NCBI GenBank assembly: GCA_021372515.1
Contig: JAJFUG010000180.1
Location: 69,862 to 133,861 of the forward strand
Reading direction: 5' to 3'
Origin: a bacterium
GTDB lineage: Bacteria > Gemmatimonadota > Glassbacteria > GWA2-58-10
DNA length: 64,000 nt
In this document: in pieces, positions 35,531 through 43,404 of the stretch
How the letters are laid out: each line of letters begins with the position of its first letter
Position numbering within the stretch: position 1 is the stretch's first letter
Notes under the pieces: model-generated
Database searches by the model: none
What the model was told of the DNA's origin: nothing
What the model saw: only the letters and a program-made list of their open reading frames with translations
Position numbers and translations under genes: made by a program

Positions 35531-38500
35531 GGAAGGAAACATTGCGTTCGCCATCGAAATTGTGCTTCATGAAACCTCCAATCGATTCAAGCAGTGTTCT
35601 CGCCGTAGAAAACCCTATCCCGACTCCCCGGAGAGTACCCTCAAGATTCGGTTGCATTGTGAACGAAGACTCAATGCTACTCCTTATCCGAGCTTGCTCC
35701 ACTATCGAGTTAAGGCTGTCGATACGGATGATGACGAGATTGCCCTTTTCACTGGCAGTGACCGTGATTAAACCGCCACGGCTTACCGGGATGAGCTGCT
35801 CCAGGCAATTGTGAACAATCTGCTTGATTACGGATACTTTGGCCGGGGCAACGGAAATATCAGTGTTGATATCGAAAACCATTTCGATGTTTCTGGCTTT
35901 CAGCTGCTTTTCAAACATCCGGGTGACTTGTTTTAAAATATCGGCTATCGAGCCTGGAGTGGCGTGCGTTCGGCCGTACAGCTCGTAAAGATGCGAGAGT
36001 GTTTGCGAAATGTGATTGATTTCTGAATTCAAGAGTTGCAGATACACGTAGTCCGGATTTTCGGGCGTAAAGCTTTTACCGATAATGTAGAGGGAGTTTT
36101 TAATCGTTGAAAGTGGGTCGCTCAGAGTCTGGGCGATTTCAGAGGCGATCCTTCCAGTCAACGCTATTTTATTGATACTCAAATTTTCAAGAAGAAGCTC
36201 TCTGCGGTGTAGATAGTCGGAAAGCAGGCCGCTTATTTCATCCAGATGATTCTGGTCGAAAGGCATATCCCAGGTGGCAGAAGTGGAAAAAACCGTGATG
36301 GAGCCTTTCACAACGCCTGTGATGACAATTTTACTGGATATGTATCCACTATCCGAAACCTGATTGTTTTCGGGATAGGATTTTCCATCATAGAAGATGA
36401 CCACCAGCCTTTCTTGCGGATCGGCATAGGAGTCTTTAATGATAAACGCCACGTTGTTAAGAATATCCGATAAGTTGGCTCCCTTCTCAAATTCTGCTCT
36501 TATCTGGTTCCGGCAGGAGAGCTGCTTTACCTGTTTCTTCAAATCTTTTTCGGATTTCTGAAGTTCAGCCGTTCTTTCCTTGACCGTCAGCTCAAGCATT
36601 TTTTGGGATTTATATACTTCCTCCTCGGCTTTCCTACGGTCGCTGATATCGGTGATGAAACCCTCTACAGCCACAGGTTGTCCATCTTCTCCATAGACAC
36701 AACTGCCCTTTTCCAGAACCCATTTATCAGGGCCGTTGAGTGTAACGATTCTATAATTCAGTTCAAACGGTCTTCTTGAGGCGACCGCTATTTCCAGATT
36801 GCTTTTCAGAATGCGGTAATCTTCTGCAGTTACGAGTGTGCACCTCGATTTGCCGACCAACTCCGATACAGTGTAACCGGTAAGTTCCCGGCAGCCCTCG
36901 CTGGCGAAAGTAAAGATGCAATCTTTCCCATCCATTACGCAACGATAGACCATGCCGGGAAGATTACCCAGCAGGGCGGTCATGGCTCTACGGCTTTCGT
37001 CCAACTCTTCAGCGATTTTCTTGCGTGCCGTAATATCCCTCGAGGTCCCATAGATGAAAATCGCAGAATTATCGGGTTCGACATAAAAAGAAAAAGTGAA
37101 GCTAACCCATATGATATCGCCGGATTTGCTAATACAACGGCATTCTCTGCGTTTTTCGTTTTTCGGGAGGTCTTTGTATTCCCAGGGATTATTCAACAGC
37201 TTGATAAGCTGTTGTCTGTCATCCGGGTGAACGATTTCGAGGATGAGGCCGTTTCTGGCATAATACTCATCCCGCGAGTAGCCGAAGAACGTCTCTATAG
37301 CAGGGCTTAGGTAATTGATTTTGACTTCAGGATACACTTGGAATTTGTAAATAATGTCGAGAGATTCTTCGACAAGACTTTTGAACTTGTTTTCGCTTTG
37401 CTCCAGGGCCAGAATGTGCCTTTTTATTGAAAGGGCATTGCTGACAATGTCGGTAAGGGTGGATACTGTTATTCGCAGTTCTTGCATCCATTCCTTATTC
37501 TCTGCCATGGAATGGATCCCAAGGAGGCCAACGATTCTTTCGGATGAGACAACCGGAGCGATCAGTAAAGACTTGGTGCCAATTGTATTGAAATGCTTGC
37601 GGGCTTTTTTATTCTTCGAGGCAAGGGATTGATCGGGAAAGAAAGTAAAGGCACCGGCCTTTTGGGATATTTCTTTTTTCCCCGGAAACTGATCCGAAAC
37701 AAACTTTCTGATAAGGTCTGTCTGGGGACTCAAACCTTCCCTGCACCAGTAATTAGCCAATACTATATTATTTCCGTCCTGGTCGTATAACGAAAGATGA
37801 ACCCTGTCCGCCTCAGCCAGGTTGCCGATAAATCCGAGAATTTTGTCTATTTCAAGATCGATGCTTTGAGGATCGGCGATGATGATATTTCTGGAAAACG
37901 CACTGATCTGATTCTCCAGCCTTAATCTTGCCTCGAGTTCCTTCCTCAAGGATGTCTCACTTGTAACATCTTGAAAAATCAGGGTGTGCACCGACTCGCC
38001 CAGCGAGACATCCGTGCCCATGTGCACCCTGAAAACCCGTCCGTCCGGCTTGTCTTCCTTCAGGCCCGTCTCGATATCCAGCGGGAATTGAAACTGCCGG
38101 ATATCGTACTGCGATTTCCGGGTGAAAACCTTCACCTCATAGATGCAGGCTTCTCCTGAGAACGTCGTGAATCCAAAATAGGGACGCCGGTCGTAGCAGG
38201 CGTTGATATCCGTCGATTCGATGCCGGTCAGATGTTTTCCGGACGACAGTTCACGAATGCTTCTTTTTAATTTACCGCCGATTCGCGAAGCCGTTATTTC
38301 ATACTCGGTCCCTGGCTCCAGGATTTCCATGGTGCTGGCCAGGTTGGCGCCCTGCCTCTGGATGCGGGCTTCGAGATTGTAGTTGGAGGCGGTGCAGAAA
38401 GCATAGCCGGTAAGGTCACAGAGGGGGTGCTCCCGGCCGGAGTAGCCTGAAATAACAAGGGAAAGGTCTCGTATCAAGTCTGGATTGAGACTGGTTTTTA

Positions 38501-39086
38501 TTCGGAAAGTTATCCGGATGTCCTCATCCGGACGGCAGAGCGGTTCTTCGTACATCAGGTAGCAATTGAGCGAATCAGAGACATGCGGGTGATGGAATAT
38601 GATCCATTTCCCATCCTGTTCCTTTATTTGCCAGTGGTCGCCGCAGGCATGGTGGCAGAACCAGTTGACTCCGATCTTGTCTTGCTCCGAGGGGCCTGTG
38701 TAAACCGGGTTCCAGCCGCTTTCCTCGTCCGCATTCAAGGAGCAGATGTCTTTCATCTTCTCCAGATGCTTTTTTATCCGAGAATACCCTTCCTCATCCA
38801 GCAGTTCTTTCAAATGGGCTCTGTCATGAGCCAGTTGAGGCAGTCTCTCTGAAAGCAATGGGAAATTACTTGAAAAGCCGATAATCGAGAATCGGTCGTC
38901 AAGATAGACCTCCGGGATTTCAGCAAAGGCGCGGATGGTGAAAGCCGAGCGGCCAAACTTGTCCCTTTCACCGATTTCGAAGGCGTATCTGTCCCGCATC
39001 TGTTTTAGCAATAAAGCGGGAACCTCTCCCCTGCAACTCACAGCACCACCCCGGAAGTTTGAAGAATTAGTTATAATAATTTCCAA
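35508..39086 (-). CDS. Multi-PAS/GAF histidine-kinase-like protein with degenerate catalytic motifs
   Basis: 1192 aa with no membrane span, so probably cytoplasmic. The first ~350 residues are an unrecognised region (partly lectin/LamG-like: IKEQDGKWIIFHHPHV); then a GAF domain (~395-560), PAS (~565-690, YLSPAIETFFGYSRDEYYAR), PAS (~700-820, TFASEGCRELTGYTVSELVG), a coiled-coil link, a second GAF-like region (~850-960) and a kinase core. The H-box reads GRIASEIAQTLSDPLSTI: Gln (CAG, bases 36129-36131 complement) sits where IAHELNNPL has histidine. The N-box Asn is present (HNCLEQ), the G1 box is lost (IRIDSLNSI), and the G2-like GVGIGF remains. It probably cannot autophosphorylate. The start is uncertain: TTG 39086, or GTG 39041, or ATG 38999. 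Confidence 0.8.
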   Translation of the reverse strand: MEIIITNSSNFRGGAVSCRGEVPALLLKQMRDRYAFEIGERDKFGRSAFTIRAFAEIPEVYLDDRFSIIGFSSNFPLLSERLPQLAHDRAHLKELLDEEGYSRIKKHLEKMKDICSLNADEESGWNPVYTGPSEQDKIGVNWFCHHACGDHWQIKEQDGKWIIFHHPHVSDSLNCYLMYEEPLCRPDEDIRITFRIKTSLNPDLIRDLSLVISGYSGREHPLCDLTGYAFCTASNYNLEARIQRQGANLASTMEILEPGTEYEITASRIGGKLKRSIRELSSGKHLTGIESTDINACYDRRPYFGFTTFSGEACIYEVKVFTRKSQYDIRQFQFPLDIETGLKEDKPDGRVFRVHMGTDVSLGESVHTLIFQDVTSETSLRKELEARLRLENQISAFSRNIIIADPQSIDLEIDKILGFIGNLAEADRVHLSLYDQDGNNIVLANYWCREGLSPQTDLIRKFVSDQFPGKKEISQKAGAFTFFPDQSLASKNKKARKHFNTIGTKSLLIAPVVSSERIVGLLGIHSMAENKEWMQELRITVSTLTDIVSNALSIKRHILALEQSENKFKSLVEESLDIIYKFQVYPEVKINYLSPAIETFFGYSRDEYYARNGLILEIVHPDDRQQLIKLLNNPWEYKDLPKNEKRRECRCISKSGDIIWVSFTFSFYVEPDNSAIFIYGTSRDITARKKIAEELDESRRAMTALLGNLPGMVYRCVMDGKDCIFTFASEGCRELTGYTVSELVGKSRCTLVTAEDYRILKSNLEIAVASRRPFELNYRIVTLNGPDKWVLEKGSCVYGEDGQPVAVEGFITDISDRRKAEEEVYKSQKMLELTVKERTAELQKSEKDLKKQVKQLSCRNQIRAEFEKGANLSDILNNVAFIIKDSYADPQERLVVIFYDGKSYPENNQVSDSGYISSKIVITGVVKGSITVFSTSATWDMPFDQNHLDEISGLLSDYLHRRELLLENLSINKIALTGRIASEIAQTLSDPLSTIKNSLYIIGKSFTPENPDYVYLQLLNSEINHISQTLSHLYELYGRTHATPGSIADILKQVTRMFEKQLKARNIEMVFDINTDISVAPAKVSVIKQIVHNCLEQLIPVSRGGLITVTASEKGNLVIIRIDSLNSIVEQARIRSSIESSFTMQPNLEGTLRGVGIGFSTARTLLESIGGFMKHNFDGERNVSFLIHLPLN

Positions 39087-39092
39087 ATACTA

Positions 39093-39122
39093 AAATCTCT
39101 TGAGAAATATTGCAAGAGATTT
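39093..39122. promoter_or_regulatory. Perfect 10-bp inverted repeat upstream of the kinase-like gene
   Basis: AAATCTCTTG (39093-39102) and CAAGAGATTT (39113-39122) are perfect inverted copies with a 10-nt spacer, placed 6 nt upstream of the TTG start. It may be an operator or an mRNA hairpin near the ribosome site. Confidence 0.5.
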
Positions 39123-39237
39123 GTGGTATATACGGGTACGTAATTAAAGAATAAAAGCGTTGCAAAATTAAATAAAACGAAAACCGTTTAAACAGACGTT
39201 TTGAAAAAATATTTACAGAATTTACAATGTATTTATC

Positions 39238-39266
39238 TTGAGTCAAGCTTTGTAACAGGATAGAAT
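39238..39266 (+). promoter_or_regulatory. Promoter of the PAS-AraC gene
   Basis: TTGAGT (39238-39243), 17-nt spacer, TAGAAT (39261-39266; five of six consensus bases) in the AT-rich divergent gap 39087-39384. The gap holds no gene. Confidence 0.6.
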
Positions 39267-39384
39267 TAAGTGAAAAAATTTGTGCAAATTATTAAAATGG
39301 GCTCGGATGCGAATAAGTTGCATATACAATAGAAGGTGATGCTAATAAAACAAGATAAAGTCAATAACCGTTAAAGAGAGATTT

Positions 39385-40101
39385 ATGCTGGCTGATGATT
39401 TAACAATCAGAAGTTTGTTCGACTCTGTCCTCTGGCTGCTGGAACAAACCAGCGTGCCGGCCCTACTCGTTGATTACCGCGGCAAGATAATAACAGCCAA
39501 CACCCCTTTTCTTAGCGTGACAAAATTCCAGGAGGAGGAACTCCTGGGGAAAAGGTGCAGGGAATTGGAAGTAATTGAAGATTTGGTGGAAATACAAAGA
39601 CGGAAAAAATATCTGAAATCACAAATAGGGCACTACCACGGGTACTCAATCATTATCGACCGGGACAAAAAGGAATTTTTCTGCCGACTCAGTATCGATA
39701 AAGTCGCCTGCGATAGCGCCGCCTACTATCTGAAGCAGTTCCAAATGATGAACCACAACAAAATTGAGGAATTCAAAGACCTTGTAAAAATACGCAATAC
39801 TATTGAAGAAAATCTCCAGGAAATCAGGGATGTATTTGTCCTGGCTCGCGTGGTGCGGATGGATTACCGCAGGATCCTGTTTCTGATGAAGGAGTTTGAG
39901 GGGGTCACTCCCAAGCGTTACCTGACCGGCGTGCGCTTGAGACGCTGTCTCGAACTGATAGAGGCTTCGAGCAAGACTCAGAAGGAGATCGCTTTCGAGC
40001 TCGGTTTCTGCGATGTCTCCCACCTGTGCAATGTCTTCAAAGACAGCATGAAAATGACGATTACCGAATACCTGAAAACAAACTGCTGCCAGAACGGTTG
40101 A
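39385..40101 (+). CDS. PAS-domain AraC-family transcriptional regulator
   Basis: 238 aa. The N-terminal ~110 residues are PAS-like (VPALLVDYRGKIITANTPFL, KFQEEELLGKRCRELE), a sensor for a small ligand or redox cue. A helical linker follows and the C-terminal ~100 residues form an AraC DNA-binding domain (LTGVRLRRCLELIEASSKTQ, then KEIAFELGFCDVSHLCNVFK). The order and length suggest a one-component regulator. It is divergent from the kinase-like gene and lies 38 nt before the first secreted-protein gene on the same strand, so it may activate the surface-protein cassette; that link is inference. Confidence 0.82.
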   Translation: MLADDLTIRSLFDSVLWLLEQTSVPALLVDYRGKIITANTPFLSVTKFQEEELLGKRCRELEVIEDLVEIQRRKKYLKSQIGHYHGYSIIIDRDKKEFFCRLSIDKVACDSAAYYLKQFQMMNHNKIEEFKDLVKIRNTIEENLQEIRDVFVLARVVRMDYRRILFLMKEFEGVTPKRYLTGVRLRRCLELIEASSKTQKEIAFELGFCDVSHLCNVFKDSMKMTITEYLKTNCCQNG

Positions 40102-40139
40102 TTCCATATTCCCCCAATCCCCTCCCTGGGAGGTACGAG

Positions 40140-40805
40140 ATGTTAAGAACAATCCTCGTTACTCTGTTGTTTGTCTTACCAGCCTCCTTGATGTCGGCAG
40201 ATGGAGTGAAATATCAGAAAATTACGCAGGGCGACTGGGCGGTGGTGCTGGTCCGGGGCCTCAATCTGGATGCAAACAAGCCGCTCGAAAAGGTGCAGGA
40301 TTTCACCAAATTACTCGAAAAAGTCCAAATTGTGCCCCAGGACGGTTGGAAGATCGACCGGATGATTACGGAAAGCGATTATCTGGGGACTCTGGGAAAA
40401 GCCCTGATTTATCTGAACTCGCAGAAAGTCGACAAGAAGCAGGCGGAATTCGACCGGTTCTTCGCTTTCCTCGAGGATAAAGTCGGCCTCGATCTTTCCC
40501 AGCTGCTTGCTCTGCTGCCCAGGAATGGCAATCTGCAGAACCTGACGGATGGTCTGGCGAACTACATCTCCTCCAAAACCGGTGCTTCAGGGAGTGACAC
40601 CCGGCCGGGTGCTGAAAGTACCGCCTCCGGCACGAAGAGCAAGATCACGGGTGGCGGGAACAGCGGTCCCGGCCTGGCTGCGGTATCCAGCCCGGTGGCC
40701 AGCCTGGCCGCGGCGCTGACTGCATACGCGCCCGGACCCGGACCCTCGAACCCTGATTACTGGAATATTTTCTCCAAGCCGGCAAGCCCGATACTGCCGA
40801 ATTAG
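40140..40805 (+). CDS. Small exported protein, SLH-like N-terminal region
   Basis: 221 aa beginning with a signal peptide (MLRTILVTLLFVLPASLMSA). The next ~70 residues, ITQGDWAVVLVRGLNLD ... KVQIVPQDGWKIDRMITESDY, weakly resemble one S-layer-homology-type unit (ITR-x-EFA-x-x-L pattern). The middle is Leu/Lys-rich helical; the end is a low-complexity Gly/Ser/Pro tail without an FlgD-like domain. GGGAGG lies 6 nt before ATG 40140. It is the first of three consecutive genes for secreted proteins with good ribosome sites, probably one transcript. I do not recognise a named family with confidence. Confidence 0.6.
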   Translation: MLRTILVTLLFVLPASLMSADGVKYQKITQGDWAVVLVRGLNLDANKPLEKVQDFTKLLEKVQIVPQDGWKIDRMITESDYLGTLGKALIYLNSQKVDKKQAEFDRFFAFLEDKVGLDLSQLLALLPRNGNLQNLTDGLANYISSKTGASGSDTRPGAESTASGTKSKITGGGNSGPGLAAVSSPVASLAAALTAYAPGPGPSNPDYWNIFSKPASPILPN

Positions 40806-40854
40806 GGTGAGCTTGGGTCGATTTCTTTCCTGAATCCTGAATGGAGGTAGATCC

Positions 40855-43368
40855 ATGTTGCGTTATGTCAGGAAACTGTTGCCGGCGCTTGTTTTCGCTT
40901 TCACACCGATGGTCCTGAACGCCCAGCCGGCTGTTATCCCCCTGCTGCCGGATGACAATGCCGAGCATGTCGCCTTTACGAAACAGAGTTTCGATGCGTT
41001 GCTACAGAAAAGCAAATCCCTGTCAGACCAGAAGATGCCCAATCTGGCCTCTGGAATCAATTCCATGAGCCATGAGGCGGCCCTCAAAGCGGCGGTCGAT
41101 TATTTGCTCGCCGCCCGCGTGAATGTCGGCGGCTCGTTCAGCGAGGGCGCCTTGCCCACCGGCGGCAGCGGGTTGACCAAGGCCTGGCCTTATTCGGCCG
41201 GCGGCACAGTCGCGGCCAGAAGCACTTACGGCGAGATCGGCCTGGCCCTGCTCTATGCCTGGGACCATTCCGGCAACAGTACGACTTTACAGAACGCGAT
41301 CAAGTCGATGGCCGACGAGATGGTGAACGACTACACGGTGAAAAGCGGCCCGATCTCCGGGACCACCAAGCCATTCATGACCGATGTATTGTTCCTTCTG
41401 AAAGTGTCCGAGTCCGGCTTCTCCGGGACATCAACCTACGGGGACATCGCCGCGACCCTTTTCGAAAGGCTGCGGTCGGCCAGACCGGCGGCCAGCGACG
41501 AGGTGGACAGAATAGTCACCGCCAGGACAACCCAGGGAGCAAAAGAACTGTCCGGCTACGACATCGCCTGGCTGTACCTGGCGGCAAGCAGTATCGGCAG
41601 CTCCAGCAAAGTGACCGGCGGGGCGGTCAAGACCAACGCCGCGGCTTACGCTGCTGCCGTCCGGACTGCGTACAACGGCCTGGGGGGAAGCTGGGAAGTC
41701 AACGGGGCTGGCTCGACCAACGCCCAGGTCCGCACCAGCACCGGCAACATGCTCAGCCGCGGCCTGCTGGCTCTGGCCGGTCTGGGGGACAGCGGCTTGT
41801 CGGTTTTCCTGACTGCGTCCCAGGAAACCTCCGCGGGCGCCAATTACGGGGCTTTCATGCCGGCCGGTAACGTCCAGAGCAACGGCTACATCATCGCGGC
41901 TCTCAGAAAACCTGGATGCTCCATCGGCGCTTACCGCGGTTGCAAGTACCTGCTTGAGTATCAGAACACGGACGGGTCCTGGTACAGCTATCCCCTGACC
42001 TCCAACACCGACATCTACCCGAGTGAAGTAGCTGCGGCGTTGAGCGGCCTGGCCAACGCGGCCTATGTCGTCTCTGTCTCGGGGATCAAGGACCGCGAGG
42101 GCAGCACGAGTCTTTCCCGCATTCCGGTCGTGCTGAAAAACGAGGACGGGGACACCGCCTACAAGGTCACCAGTAACGGCGCCGCCGAATTCTACGCCGT
42201 GCTGGACACCAACCTCATAATGTCTTTCCCCGTGAGCACAGCTCTCAGTAACGCCTTGAAAGGCATTGTAATAACCTCGACCGATGCCTCCTATATCCTG
42301 GAGCAGGCGGTCAAGTCTCCGCCTTTCGGTACGGATTCCCCGAATTACGGGACCGGCTCCATTGCCTTGCAGGCGGCCAACCTCGCCAAGAGCACCTCTT
42401 TCACGGGCGGCAGCGTCAACAGCCAGATCGCGGCCGAGATACTGCGTTTCAGTGTCGGCCTCAGCTCGCAGTACCCGCCGATCTATTTCGATCTGAGCAT
42501 GCTGGACGGCGCATCGCTGAAAGACACTCTGCGCGTTTTGTACGACCATTCTGGAACGATGAATTTCACGGCAGCCAAGAATTTCGTACTGCGCGGCGAC
42601 ATCACCAACAGCATGAAAACCTCAGGCGGTCTGCCCTCCACCTCGACCCTGCTGGCTTCCGCCGGAGCGGTGGAGTCGCCGTTCCGCCTGGCCCTGGACA
42701 ACCTCGGCGTCCAGTCCGGCAGTCTGAGCCTCCAGGTGAGAGTGGCCGGCATCAGCTCATCGGACAAGGGCCCCCGGGCGTTCCAGTACCTGGTCACCTA
42801 TGATCCGAGTCTCGTGAAGTACAACGGGCTCGAGCTGTCGGCCGAGGCCGCCGGTTTCATGTACGCGGTCAACGATTCCGAACCCGGCCGGCTCAGGATC
42901 GCCATGGCGGGCGGGATCCCCCTGCGGGCCGACTGCGTGATCGCCTCGCTCCGGTTTGTCCCTCTCGGTACAGGCGTTGCGCCGATATTCGGTCTAAACA
43001 GTGTCATGATCGAGGATAAGATCGCGGATGTCGAGAGCGCGGTCTATTCGGCTCTCCAGGCCGATGCGGCTTACCTGCCCAAGGCGTTCAGCCTGTCGCA
43101 GAACCAGCCCAACCCGTTCAACCCGTCCACCACGATCAGCTACACCATCCCGGAGGGGGCGGAGCCGCTCAAGGTGAACCTCTCCGTGTTCAACATGCGT
43201 GGGCAACTGGTCAACTGTCTGGTCGACCGGGACCAGGCGGCCGGGACCTATTCCGTGAACTGGGACGGCCGTGGCAGTGACGGCCGCAGCGTTGCCTCGG
43301 GGGTCTATTTCTATCGGATACAGGCAGGAAAATACTCTCAGGTCAGGAAGATGATCATCCTGAAGTAA
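40855..43368 (+). CDS. Secreted toroid-like protein with cohesin-like module and FlgD-like C-terminal domain
   Basis: 837 aa. Signal peptide (RKLLPALVFAFTPMVLNAQ); residues ~50-450 resemble an alpha/alpha toroid of the terpene-cyclase/prenyltransferase or pectate-lyase type (AALKAAVDYLLAARVNVGGS, YLLEYQNTDGSWYSYPLTSN); residues ~450-600 are unassigned; ~607-735 is cohesin-like (FQYLVTYDPSLVKYNGLELS, GRLRIAMAGGIPL); ~744-837 is an FlgD-like/type A sorting-like domain (SLSQNQPNPFNPSTTISYTI, ending GVYFYRIQAGKYSQVRKMII). GGAGG precedes ATG by 8 nt. Whether the toroid is catalytic is not known; no clear catalytic motif was seen. Its C-terminal domain is closely similar to that of the next gene. 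Confidence 0.72.
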   Translation: MLRYVRKLLPALVFAFTPMVLNAQPAVIPLLPDDNAEHVAFTKQSFDALLQKSKSLSDQKMPNLASGINSMSHEAALKAAVDYLLAARVNVGGSFSEGALPTGGSGLTKAWPYSAGGTVAARSTYGEIGLALLYAWDHSGNSTTLQNAIKSMADEMVNDYTVKSGPISGTTKPFMTDVLFLLKVSESGFSGTSTYGDIAATLFERLRSARPAASDEVDRIVTARTTQGAKELSGYDIAWLYLAASSIGSSSKVTGGAVKTNAAAYAAAVRTAYNGLGGSWEVNGAGSTNAQVRTSTGNMLSRGLLALAGLGDSGLSVFLTASQETSAGANYGAFMPAGNVQSNGYIIAALRKPGCSIGAYRGCKYLLEYQNTDGSWYSYPLTSNTDIYPSEVAAALSGLANAAYVVSVSGIKDREGSTSLSRIPVVLKNEDGDTAYKVTSNGAAEFYAVLDTNLIMSFPVSTALSNALKGIVITSTDASYILEQAVKSPPFGTDSPNYGTGSIALQAANLAKSTSFTGGSVNSQIAAEILRFSVGLSSQYPPIYFDLSMLDGASLKDTLRVLYDHSGTMNFTAAKNFVLRGDITNSMKTSGGLPSTSTLLASAGAVESPFRLALDNLGVQSGSLSLQVRVAGISSSDKGPRAFQYLVTYDPSLVKYNGLELSAEAAGFMYAVNDSEPGRLRIAMAGGIPLRADCVIASLRFVPLGTGVAPIFGLNSVMIEDKIADVESAVYSALQADAAYLPKAFSLSQNQPNPFNPSTTISYTIPEGAEPLKVNLSVFNMRGQLVNCLVDRDQAAGTYSVNWDGRGSDGRSVASGVYFYRIQAGKYSQVRKMIILK

Positions 43369-43404
43369 TTATTCCTGAATGGTCCACGATAGAGGAGACT
43401 TCCT

